39,593 nucleotides of DNA, taken from positions 1 to 39,593 of the forward strand of contig CAIXCY010000061.1 in assembly GCA_903918045.1 (NCBI GenBank), in the 5' to 3' direction. The translations under genes and the position numbers were made by a program. Source of the DNA: an uncultured Bacteroidia bacterium (GTDB lineage: Bacteria > Bacteroidota > Bacteroidia > Bacteroidales > Prolixibacteraceae). A model generated the notes under the pieces. That model had not been told where the DNA came from and ran no database searches. It saw only the letters and a list, made by a program, of their open reading frames with translations. Of the stretch, positions 15,991-23,089 are shown in pieces. Every line of letters begins with the position of its first letter. Within the stretch, counting starts at the first letter, position 1.

Positions 15991-16664
15991 TTGAGTTCAA
16001 ATTTATAGCCTAATCCGTAAATTGTTTTAATGTAATCCTCGCATCCCTGTTTTAGCAGTTTTCTTCTCAGATTCTTGATGTGTGTATAGATAAAGTCATA
16101 AGAATCTGCAAGATCCATATATTCGCCCCACAAATATTCGGCGAGCCCCGCTTTTGTAATCACTTTGTTTTTGTTTGAGATAAAGAAGAGCAGAAGTTCA
16201 TACTCTTTCTTTGTCAGGATAATCTCCTGATCGTGAACAAATACCTTATGCTCATCCGGAATTAACCTGATTTCGTTCATGATAATCTGATTGTTGCCAC
16301 CATAGCTTATCCTTCGGTTTATCGATTTGAGATGTGCATTAAGCTCAGCCAGATGGAAGGGCTTTGTGAGATAATTATCAGCGCCAATTTCAAGACCTTC
16401 GATGCGGTTTTCCAATGAGTTTAAGGCCGAAATAATGATAATTCCCAAGGTAATAGCTTGTTTTTTGATGAACCGGATCAGATCAAGGCCATTCCCGTCG
16501 GGCAGATTAATATCCACCACGATACAATCATACTGGTACAAACCAATTTTCTCGACGGCATCAAAATAGTTATAGACCGCTTCGCACATATGCCCCTCCT
16601 CGGCAAGGTACTCCACCATCGAATCGGAGAGTGGTTTCTCGTCCTCAACAATCAGGATCTTCAT
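15987..16664 (-). CDS. OmpR/PhoB-family response regulator
   Basis: 225 residues. The receiver domain (1 to about 120) has the acidic pair Glu7-Asp8, the phosphoacceptor Asp51 in CIVVDINLPDGNG, and the conserved Lys in NYLTKPF. The C-terminal winged helix (about 128-225) shows LTKKEYELLLFF, the region around TKAGLAEYLWGE, the recognition helix YTHIKNLRRKL, and the wing IKTIYGLGYKFE. It starts 19 bases after hemF and overlaps the kinase gene, so hemH-hemF-regulator-kinase form one probable operon. OmpR-type regulators usually bind direct repeats spaced about 11 bases, and such repeats lie on the hemA promoter. Confidence 0.94.
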   Translation of the reverse strand: MKILIVEDEKPLSDSMVEYLAEEGHMCEAVYNYFDAVEKIGLYQYDCIVVDINLPDGNGLDLIRFIKKQAITLGIIIISALNSLENRIEGLEIGADNYLTKPFHLAELNAHLKSINRRISYGGNNQIIMNEIRLIPDEHKVFVHDQEIILTKKEYELLLFFISNKNKVITKAGLAEYLWGEYMDLADSYDFIYTHIKNLRRKLLKQGCEDYIKTIYGLGYKFELN

Positions 16665-16683
16665 GGTTCAAGTTTCAATCGTA

Positions 16684-17598
16684 TTAAATCCAGTTTACAG
16701 GCTTCAAACAAACCTGCAGTAATTTGTCTTCCTCGCTTCCCACTTCGGGTTTATGATTATATTCAAACCGCACCGTGGGTGGCAGACTCATCAGGATACT
16801 TTCAGTGCGGCCATTGGTCTTTAATCCAAATATAGTCCCCCTGTCGTGAAGCAGATTAAACTCAACATACCTGCCTCTTCTGATCTCCTGCCAATGTTTA
16901 TTTGCCGCTGTGAAAGGGGTATTTCTCCTTTTTTCAACAATCGGAAGGTAGGCATTTATGAAAGCATGCCCGCACGATTTTGAAAAATTCATCCAAAAAT
17001 CAACATCTTTTTCATTTTTTGGTTTCTGATGATCATAAAAGATTCCACCTATTCCTCGTCGCTCGTGGTTACGGTGTTCGTTTACAAAATAGTCGTCACA
17101 TTCATTTTTAAAAGTAGTATAAAATGCCGGATCAAATTGATCACACACATTTTTGTATATTGTGTGAAAATGGCGGGCATCTTCATCAAAAAGGTAATAC
17201 GGAGTTAAATCCGTTCCACCGCCAAACCACCGGTCTGTGACTTCATCATTTTGGTTGGATAATTCAAACATGCGATAATTACAGTGGACGGTCGGTACAA
17301 AGGGATTCGAGGGGTGAATTACAAGACTTAATCCGCATGCAAACCACTTAACACCATCGATTGAAAGTTCCTTTCGCATGGTGTCTGAGACATTTCCATA
17401 GACCACAGAGGTGTTTACTCCACCCTTTTCAAAGACATCTCCATGGGATATGACCCGGGTTTTACCTCCGCCGCCCCCTGTACGTTGCCAGATTTCCTCT
17501 TCAAATTTGCCTTTGCCATCGCAATTCTCAAGTGCCGAACATATTGCATCCTGCAATTCATGTATGGTTTTAATCCATTGATCTTTAATGCTATTCAC
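16684..17598 (-). CDS. hemF: Oxygen-dependent coproporphyrinogen III oxidase
   Basis: 304 residues, normal length. It uses molecular oxygen to decarboxylate coproporphyrinogen III to protoporphyrinogen IX. The glycine-rich RTGGGGGKTRV, FEKGGVNTSVVYG, SLVIHPSNPFVPTVHCNYR and WFGGGTDLTPYYLFDEDARHFH are diagnostic of HemF. It starts 10 bases after the hemH stop and runs into the two-component genes. Its anaerobic counterpart, hemN, lies 9 kb downstream on the same strand, so the two isoenzymes sit in separate transcription units and may be controlled differently. Confidence 0.96.
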   Translation of the reverse strand: MNSIKDQWIKTIHELQDAICSALENCDGKGKFEEEIWQRTGGGGGKTRVISHGDVFEKGGVNTSVVYGNVSDTMRKELSIDGVKWFACGLSLVIHPSNPFVPTVHCNYRMFELSNQNDEVTDRWFGGGTDLTPYYLFDEDARHFHTIYKNVCDQFDPAFYTTFKNECDDYFVNEHRNHERRGIGGIFYDHQKPKNEKDVDFWMNFSKSCGHAFINAYLPIVEKRRNTPFTAANKHWQEIRRGRYVEFNLLHDRGTIFGLKTNGRTESILMSLPPTVRFEYNHKPEVGSEEDKLLQVCLKPVNWI

Positions 17599-17608
17599 GA
17601 AAAATATT

Positions 17609-18619
17609 TTAATGTAACCCTGTAATTAATTGTTCCAGTCCATCAATCCAGGCTTCATTGTCATTTAGACTATCGACCATTTGAAGATGCTCCCCTCCAT
17701 GTTCTTTAAATAAATGACCGTACTCATATTCAATTTCAACCTTTGTTTCAAGGCAATCGGCAACAAACGAAGGGGCAAAAACAAGGATCCTTTTGGTGCC
17801 CGATTTTGCTTTTTCAATCAGTACTTTATCTGTAAAGGGGAACATCCAGTTTTTACTTAATCTTGACTGGAAAGATATGGAATAATCAGTTAACGATAGC
17901 CCCATTTTTGCTGCAATCAGTCGGGCAGTTTCATAACATGCGGCTTTGTAGCATAGTTTTCCTTCGGGTATTGTCTCTGTTTTGCACGAGCAGGTAAGAC
18001 AATCTTTACCGGGATGTAATTTGCTAATCTGCCGTAAGGGAAGTCCGTGAAACGAAAACAAGACGTGATCATAACTGGCAACATTGTATTTCGCACCCTG
18101 GGCTGCAAAGGCATTGACAAACGCGGGATGATCGTGGAAACGGCTGACCATCTTTATTTCGGGAAAGGTCTGCCACGAGCTGATCTGTTTCATGAGTAAC
18201 TCATAGACTGAACCTGTCGTTGCCGAGGCATATTGGGGAAAGAGGGGGATGATGATCAGTTTTTTAAAATTCTGTCTTTCGACCTCTTTCAAAATCTTTT
18301 TCAAGTCAGGGTTCCCGTAGCGCATTGCATTAAATATACGGTATTGATCTCCTATCCGGGTCTGAATTCTGGCGGCTACCTGCTCAGAATAATATAAAAG
18401 TGGAGATCCTTTTTCGCTCCATAAACGCTTGTAGAGCTTCGTTGAACCCGGAGCACGGAATGGGACAATGATGAGATTTACAAGAATTTTCTGCGGGATC
18501 CATGGGAGGTCAATGACCCTGCGGTCATTCAGAAATTGGAATAAATACCTCCGAACATCTGATAATACAGGCGAATCGGGAGTGCCCAGGTTGACTAGAA
18601 TAACGGCCGTATGATCCAT
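17609..18619 (-). CDS. hemH: Ferrochelatase
   Basis: 336 residues, normal length. It inserts ferrous iron into protoporphyrin IX to make protoheme. The N-terminus VILVNLGTPDSPVLSDVRRYL and the active-site His191 in FSFHGLPLRQ are typical. A cluster of cysteines (KDCLTCSC, then LCYKAACYETARL) follows. Similar cysteine sets occur in other bacterial ferrochelatases and could hold an iron-sulfur centre, but this is not shown here. The conserved VEIEYEYGHLFKEHG region is present near the C-terminus. It lies 53 bases after the oxidoreductase gene and 10 bases before hemF. Confidence 0.95.
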   Translation of the reverse strand: MDHTAVILVNLGTPDSPVLSDVRRYLFQFLNDRRVIDLPWIPQKILVNLIIVPFRAPGSTKLYKRLWSEKGSPLLYYSEQVAARIQTRIGDQYRIFNAMRYGNPDLKKILKEVERQNFKKLIIIPLFPQYASATTGSVYELLMKQISSWQTFPEIKMVSRFHDHPAFVNAFAAQGAKYNVASYDHVLFSFHGLPLRQISKLHPGKDCLTCSCKTETIPEGKLCYKAACYETARLIAAKMGLSLTDYSISFQSRLSKNWMFPFTDKVLIEKAKSGTKRILVFAPSFVADCLETKVEIEYEYGHLFKEHGGEHLQMVDSLNDNEAWIDGLEQLITGLH

Positions 18620-18672
18620 TGATGGTTTTTGGTTATTTTTTTAAGGCTTAATATTAGAAAAAATTCAGGATA

Positions 18673-19668
18673 TTATAGTTTAACAACTAATTTCCCAAGA
18701 TTTTTTCCCTCAAAGAGCGCAATAAATGCCTCCGGTAGTTTGTCAAAACCGTGATAAATAGTGTTTGTATATTTAAGGTGGCCGCTAACGACCAGTTGAG
18801 CCAGTGCGTTTAGCCCTTCGGGGTATCTTTCGGCATAATTGCTTACTATAAACCCCTGCATCAATGCACTTTTCTTGAGTAATGTCCCCTGAATCCGTGG
18901 ACCTGTAGGGAGGGAGGTGGCATTGTAAAGTGCAATTTGTCCGCAAATAATTATTCTGGCAAACTTATTGATCTGTGAAAGAATAGTGTCTGAAATCTCC
19001 CCTCCCACATTGTCGAAGTAAACGTCAACACCCGAAGGACAAGCTTCTGCAAGCGCTGCATTCAGGTCTTTGGTCGTTTTATAGTTTATCGCCTTGTCAA
19101 AATTAAGTTCATTCAGCAGATAGTCAACCTTACTGTCGCTACCTGCAATTCCCACCACATGGCACCCCTGTATTTTAGCCAGCTGTCCGACTACAATACC
19201 AACGGCACCTGCAGCTCCTGAAATGACAATCGTTTCGTCTTTCTTTAGTTTGCCTATTTCAAGTAATCCAAAATAGGCCGTTAATCCGGGCATGCCCAAT
19301 ATTCCCAGATAATAATCCAACGGTGCAATGGTTTCATCCACGATATTCAGCCCTGCGGCATCCATTACGATCTCCTCCTGCCATGGGATAAATCCCTGAA
19401 CAAAGCTTCCGGCCACAAGACCTGCTGCACGACTCTCTGTAATAAGAGCAATTCCTCCGCCGGCTATCGGATCTCCGACATTAAACTGGGCAACATAGGA
19501 AGGACCGTCATTCATTCGTCCGCGCATGTACGGATCTACCGAAAGGGTGTGAGGGACAAGCCGAACCAATCCCTTGGCAAGTTCCGGTAAAAGCACCTCC
19601 CTTGTTTCAAAATTACTAAATTGTGGAAGACCGATGGGCCTTGATTTTAATGTGATTTGCCTTGTCAT
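18673..19668 (-). CDS. Zinc-independent MDR family NADP-dependent oxidoreductase
   Basis: 331 residues, the length of the leukotriene B4 12-hydroxydehydrogenase/curcumin reductase (CurA-like) branch of the medium-chain dehydrogenase/reductase superfamily. Enzymes of this branch reduce alkenal or enone double bonds with NADPH. VDPYMRGRMND near residue 45 and the nucleotide-binding VISGAAGAVGIVVGQLAK (about 150-167) are characteristic. CPSGVDVYFDNVGGEISD also fits. Zinc ligands are absent, as expected. It leads into hemH after 53 bases, so it may be co-transcribed with the heme genes. A direct role in heme synthesis is not known for this family. Confidence 0.9.
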   Translation of the reverse strand: MTRQITLKSRPIGLPQFSNFETREVLLPELAKGLVRLVPHTLSVDPYMRGRMNDGPSYVAQFNVGDPIAGGGIALITESRAAGLVAGSFVQGFIPWQEEIVMDAAGLNIVDETIAPLDYYLGILGMPGLTAYFGLLEIGKLKKDETIVISGAAGAVGIVVGQLAKIQGCHVVGIAGSDSKVDYLLNELNFDKAINYKTTKDLNAALAEACPSGVDVYFDNVGGEISDTILSQINKFARIIICGQIALYNATSLPTGPRIQGTLLKKSALMQGFIVSNYAERYPEGLNALAQLVVSGHLKYTNTIYHGFDKLPEAFIALFEGKNLGKLVVKL

Positions 19669-19733
19669 TTTATTTCTGTGCGTTTAACACGTATAACACT
19701 GTTTGTTTAATATTGTTGCAGTTGACTGCCGCT

Positions 19734-19774
19734 AAAAAATTGAAAAGGACAGAGCCGGGAGGCTCCATCCTTTT
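19734..19774 (-). terminator. Rho-independent terminator of the candidate small RNA
   Basis: AAAAGGA (19743-19749) pairs with TCCTTTT (19768-19774). Inside it AGCC (19753-19756) pairs with GGCT (19761-19764) around a GGGA loop, with a symmetric 3+3 internal bulge. On the minus strand it is followed by CAATTTTTTAG, a proper T-run at 19739-19734. Orientation is therefore minus. Confidence 0.75.
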
Positions 19775-19819
19775 ACTAAAACCAAACTAACTAACTAAAC
19801 CTAAACCTATGAATTAAAT
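19734..19819 (-). ncRNA. Candidate small RNA, or terminated 5' leader of the oxidoreductase/heme operon
   Basis: A predicted transcript of about 86 bases. It is framed by a strong Bacteroidota promoter (-33/-7 at 19826-19857, minus strand) and a rho-independent terminator (19734-19774). The 5' part carries short tandem units, (TAGGTT/TAG)n followed by TTAGTTAG, and no open reading frame of note. It lies between the C1 peptidase and the oxidoreductase gene, whose start codon is 66 bases beyond the T-run. It could be a free small RNA. It could equally be an attenuator leader controlling the oxidoreductase-hemH-hemF unit. I do not recognise the RNA family. Confidence 0.55.
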
Positions 19820-19825
19820 GCACTG

Positions 19826-19857
19826 CAAACATAATGCTCCCAAAGCCATCCACCAAA
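19826..19857 (-). promoter_or_regulatory. Bacteroidota promoter for the candidate small RNA/leader
   Basis: Read on the minus strand, TTTG (19857-19854) and TATGTTTG (19833-19826) are separated by exactly 20 bases. This is a perfect match to TTTG-N19-21-TAnnTTTG and the best promoter in the window. Transcription would begin near 19819. Confidence 0.7.
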
Positions 19858-19941
19858 TTATTTATGTTAATGAAATCTAAAAGAACTGAAAAGATGTGAT
19901 CTGATCGTTTCACACCCTATTTGGTTGACAAACGTTAAGTG

Positions 19942-20907
19942 TTATAATGTGGCATAGTAAACGCTGCCTGAGGAAACAATCGTTTTGCTCATGAAAACGG
20001 AATATGGCATATAAAAGAAACCTTTATTACCCCAGGATGAACCCCACGAATTTTGACATAGGAAAGCTTTGCGCGTATCGTCATAACCTATTATTGGAAC
20101 TGCATGACCGCCAAGTAATTTTGCTCCTGTTACCAGAGCTCCGGTATTGGTAAGCGGGTTATAGGTATAATTGGTTGTATTCAAACCTTCAAAAATGGTG
20201 TATGCAGAAACATCATAAACGTTAAATCCAAGCATGACTGGAACGTCGCCTCTGAGAATATTCTTAACGGCGGCGGTATCACCCGAAGTTATCATTGCAA
20301 AATTTAAGGCAGCTTGCCCGATCCTGTTATTCAACCCTTCTGTCATGACCGCAGTTTTTGGCGCTGTCTTGTAAGCTGTTGTTTTATTGCTGCTTGGGTA
20401 TGCGTATGAAGTTTCAAGACAATCCCCGTATTTTTGTAACGCCTGAGGAATATTTACCATATAAGCACCCTGGTCTGCAGTTATTTTTTGTTTCAGGATA
20501 AGCACCCGTTCGCAATAATAAATAAAGGCAGGACTTAAAATCTTAGGCCATACTTTGCCATTCTTATAGTAATAGAGGATTTCATCAGATTCGGCACCGC
20601 AAAATGCTGTGCATGAGCCTATCTGGCCCTGGTCTCTGATTGCAGGAGAATCCAATGTGTAAACCGGAACTTTAATATTAGTAGACTTCAACGTTCGTCC
20701 CGCCTCAAAAGCCTCCTTCGAATAAAGGGGAATATTCAGGTACTGATCAGGAGACATCGGAAGTAACCCGTAAACGTGACTCCCTGCTGATATAAAATCC
20801 GATTGTGGTAAATTCCCATTGTTCAGATCAGTGGTTTTCGTGCACCCATATAACATTAGTGTCACGAAGGTAATCGCAGTTAAAAAACCGGAAAATGAAG
20901 TTTTCAT
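19942..20907 (-). CDS. Papain-like (C1 family) cysteine peptidase lipoprotein
   Basis: 321 residues. The signal peptide ends at the lipobox LYGC, with Cys22. The peptidase core starts around residue 80. RDQGQIGSCTAFCGAE contains oxyanion Gln93 and catalytic Cys99, LLGGHAVPIIGYDD contains His268, and CQNSWGSSWGNKGFFYMPY contains Asn286. The full papain triad is present, so it should be active. There is no long inhibitory pro-region, only about 55 residues between the lipid anchor and the core. It is on the heme-cluster strand but separated from it by the small RNA unit, and a functional link is not evident. A protein-degrading or processing role at the cell surface or periplasm is the simplest reading. 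Confidence 0.88.
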   Translation of the reverse strand: MKTSFSGFLTAITFVTLMLYGCTKTTDLNNGNLPQSDFISAGSHVYGLLPMSPDQYLNIPLYSKEAFEAGRTLKSTNIKVPVYTLDSPAIRDQGQIGSCTAFCGAESDEILYYYKNGKVWPKILSPAFIYYCERVLILKQKITADQGAYMVNIPQALQKYGDCLETSYAYPSSNKTTAYKTAPKTAVMTEGLNNRIGQAALNFAMITSGDTAAVKNILRGDVPVMLGFNVYDVSAYTIFEGLNTTNYTYNPLTNTGALVTGAKLLGGHAVPIIGYDDTRKAFLCQNSWGSSWGNKGFFYMPYSVFMSKTIVSSGSVYYATL

Positions 20908-21241
20908 GATATATCTAATTAGAGATTAAGTAAAACCTGGGTCTATAAAAATGTTTTACGATTACAAATATAATAATTCTGTGAGCGATTGCTAATAATC
21001 CTGAAGATATTTTTGATAATATTTTTATTTTATGTAAAAATATTGCAACGACAACTGAAAATATTTTACGTTTGAGAATTTGAATAAAGGAGAATATTTC
21101 TGATTTTTCAGAAAACACTAAATTAGATAGCATTTCAACCTGATTCGTTACTTTACTTAAATTAATCAAATTTGCTGCGGGCTTATTAACGTTTTATTAT
21201 TTCTTTTGGGGTAAATATCCCAATGTAATAATGATTAAACT
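20908..21241. other. AT-rich intergenic region between divergent peptidase and glycosidase genes
   Basis: This region separates the minus-strand peptidase from the plus-strand GH99-like gene and must hold both promoters. It carries the peptidase -7 box and a short inverted repeat, TTGGG (21206-21210) with CCCAA (21219-21223), just upstream of the glycosidase start. A TTTG at 21171 could be a -33 element, but the -7 box that should follow is poor. No gene or known RNA is seen. Confidence 0.55.
20965..20972 (-). promoter_or_regulatory. Candidate -7 box for the C1 peptidase gene
   Basis: Read on the minus strand, TATATTTG fits TAnnTTTG exactly, 58 bases before the start codon. No TTTG lies at the right distance upstream, so support is partial. 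Confidence 0.35.
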
Positions 21242-23089
21242 ATGGCTTGCTTTCGAACTCCTGATGTTAATCTCAAATTGATTCCATTTTTAACGGTTTT
21301 CTTTATCGCTCTGGAAATGAATTGGGCCGGTGCACAACCTGTTTCAAGTGACCATTGGGCTGCAACAGATGCTCTTGGCCGGAAAGTGCGGGAATATAAA
21401 GATGCAGGAGAAAAGAGGAAAGATAAATTTGTTGCAATGTTTTACTGGACCTGGCATCAGGGAGATGATGATACTACCTGTCAGGTAAAAAATATCACCG
21501 AAATAGTCCGGAATTACCCGGAGGCTATGAAAGATTACAATCATCGTGCCTGGGGGAAAAATCAACCCGGATTCTTCTTCTGGGAACAGCCATTGCTGGG
21601 CTATTACAAGACTACCGATCAGTGGGTGCTGCGCAAACATGCCGAAATGTTGGCCGATGCCGGCATCGATGCTGTATTCTTCGACTGTACAAACGGCAGT
21701 ATAACGTGGAAAGAGTCGTATGAGGCGCTTCTGAAAACCTGGGATCAGGCACAGAAAGATGGCGTAAAGGTTCCGAAAATTGCCTCGATGCTCCCTTTTG
21801 GAGCAGCTCCAAATTCACTGATTTCGCTCCGTCAGCTATATAATGACCTGTATAAACCGGGCCGGTATAAAAATCTTTGGTTTTTTTGGAAGGGGAAACC
21901 TTGTATTATGGGATATCCCGATAACCTCACCAATTCGCCTGAAGACCGCGAGATTGCTTCCTTCTTCACCTTTCGGCCCGGACAGCCTGACTATGTCAAC
22001 GGTCCAAAACGAAATGACCAATGGGGCTGGCTCGAGGATTTCCCCCAACATGGTTACGTAAAAGGCGCTGAAGGTAAATTTGAAGAGGTTACGGTGGGTG
22101 TCTCCCAGAATGCAAGTCCGGAAACCAATGGGCATTGCAGCGCCTTTAACCTCCAGGGATCGTATGGCCGGAGCTTCACCAAAAAAGATGGTTTCGACCC
22201 CAGGCTCGATGGCTACCTCTACGGTTGGAATTTTCAGGAACAGTGGAGCCGTGCCTTTGAACTTGATCCCGAACTGGTTTTTGTAACCGGTTGGAATGAA
22301 TTTATAGCGGGGCAATGGTTGCCTAAAGATAGCTGGACCGGAAAACCGTTCTCGTTTGTCGATGAGTTTGACTGGGAACACAGCCGCGACATCGAACCCA
22401 ACAAGGGCTGGGGAGACAAAGGGGATGTTTACTATCTGCAACTGATTGATCAGGTGCGTAAATTCAAGGGGATGGCTCCGCCGGAAAAGGTGTCGCCGCC
22501 CAAAACTATCCGGATCGGAGAAATGGAGGAATGGGGCGATGTTTTACCCGATTTTAAACACTATAAAGGAAATACAATGCATCGTGATCACCGCGGTCGG
22601 TACGATCAGTATTATAAAAATACCACTGGTCGAAATGATATCGTAGGAGCAAAGGTGGCCCGTGACACTGAAAATATCTATTTTTATACAGAGACAGCCG
22701 AAAAACTTTCACCGAAAAACAGCCATAACTGGATGATCCTTTTAATCGATTCCGATAGGGATAAATCGACAGGCTGGAACGGGTATGATTATATTGTCAA
22801 CCGGGTTAGCCCCCGGGGGAATAAAGTTATTGTTGAGAAAAATGTGGGTAGCCGCTGGGAATGGGAACAAATAGCCGCTACTAAATTTGCCGTCAAAAAT
22901 AACAAGCTTGAATTTTTAATTCCACGGAACATTTTAAACCTATCCGGTAAACCGATCGATATCGAATTTAAATGGAATGACAATATGCAGGAAAATGGTA
23001 ATATTATGGATTTCTATGTCAACGGAGATACTGCACCGGGTGGCCGGTTTAACTTCGTTTATTCAGAGTTAAGGAATGAGAAAAAATAG
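21242..23089 (+). CDS. GH99/GH71-like glycosidase with C-terminal CBM9-like domain
   Basis: 615 residues. A signal peptide (about 1-31) ends near AGAQ, so the enzyme is exported. The region 60-400 looks like the TIM barrel of the GH71/GH99-like group: FVAMFYWTWHQGDD, the region around MLADAGIDAVFFDCTNG, ASMLPFGAAP, and FVTGWNEFIAGQW, where WNEF resembles the WNEW motif that carries the catalytic acid in that group. The C-terminal ~190 residues (from IGEMEEWGDVLPDF) contain MILLIDSDRDKSTGWNGYDYIVNR, the pattern of CBM9-like sugar-binding domains. Exact specificity is unknown, and endo-alpha-mannosidase activity should not be assumed. Its stop codon directly abuts the GH78 start (TAGATG), so the two enzymes are translationally coupled and likely work on one substrate. 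Confidence 0.75.
   Translation: MACFRTPDVNLKLIPFLTVFFIALEMNWAGAQPVSSDHWAATDALGRKVREYKDAGEKRKDKFVAMFYWTWHQGDDDTTCQVKNITEIVRNYPEAMKDYNHRAWGKNQPGFFFWEQPLLGYYKTTDQWVLRKHAEMLADAGIDAVFFDCTNGSITWKESYEALLKTWDQAQKDGVKVPKIASMLPFGAAPNSLISLRQLYNDLYKPGRYKNLWFFWKGKPCIMGYPDNLTNSPEDREIASFFTFRPGQPDYVNGPKRNDQWGWLEDFPQHGYVKGAEGKFEEVTVGVSQNASPETNGHCSAFNLQGSYGRSFTKKDGFDPRLDGYLYGWNFQEQWSRAFELDPELVFVTGWNEFIAGQWLPKDSWTGKPFSFVDEFDWEHSRDIEPNKGWGDKGDVYYLQLIDQVRKFKGMAPPEKVSPPKTIRIGEMEEWGDVLPDFKHYKGNTMHRDHRGRYDQYYKNTTGRNDIVGAKVARDTENIYFYTETAEKLSPKNSHNWMILLIDSDRDKSTGWNGYDYIVNRVSPRGNKVIVEKNVGSRWEWEQIAATKFAVKNNKLEFLIPRNILNLSGKPIDIEFKWNDNMQENGNIMDFYVNGDTAPGGRFNFVYSELRNEKK

Noticed and set aside
19670-19768. 32-codon minus-strand frame ending three bases before the oxidoreductase start
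   Set aside because: Its ATG lies inside the terminator stem and the frame runs through the T-run. It looks like a by-product of the RNA element rather than a leader peptide, although the close spacing to the next start was tempting.
20915-21169. 84-codon minus-strand frame upstream of the C1 peptidase
   Set aside because: The translation is Ile/Lys/Phe-rich, as expected from AT-rich spacer DNA. It has no recognisable motif, and it covers the likely peptidase promoter.
21836-22441. 201-codon frame antisense to the GH99-like gene
   Set aside because: Long antisense frames arise from codon bias. The plus-strand protein is clearly the real gene throughout, and the antisense product has no known motif.
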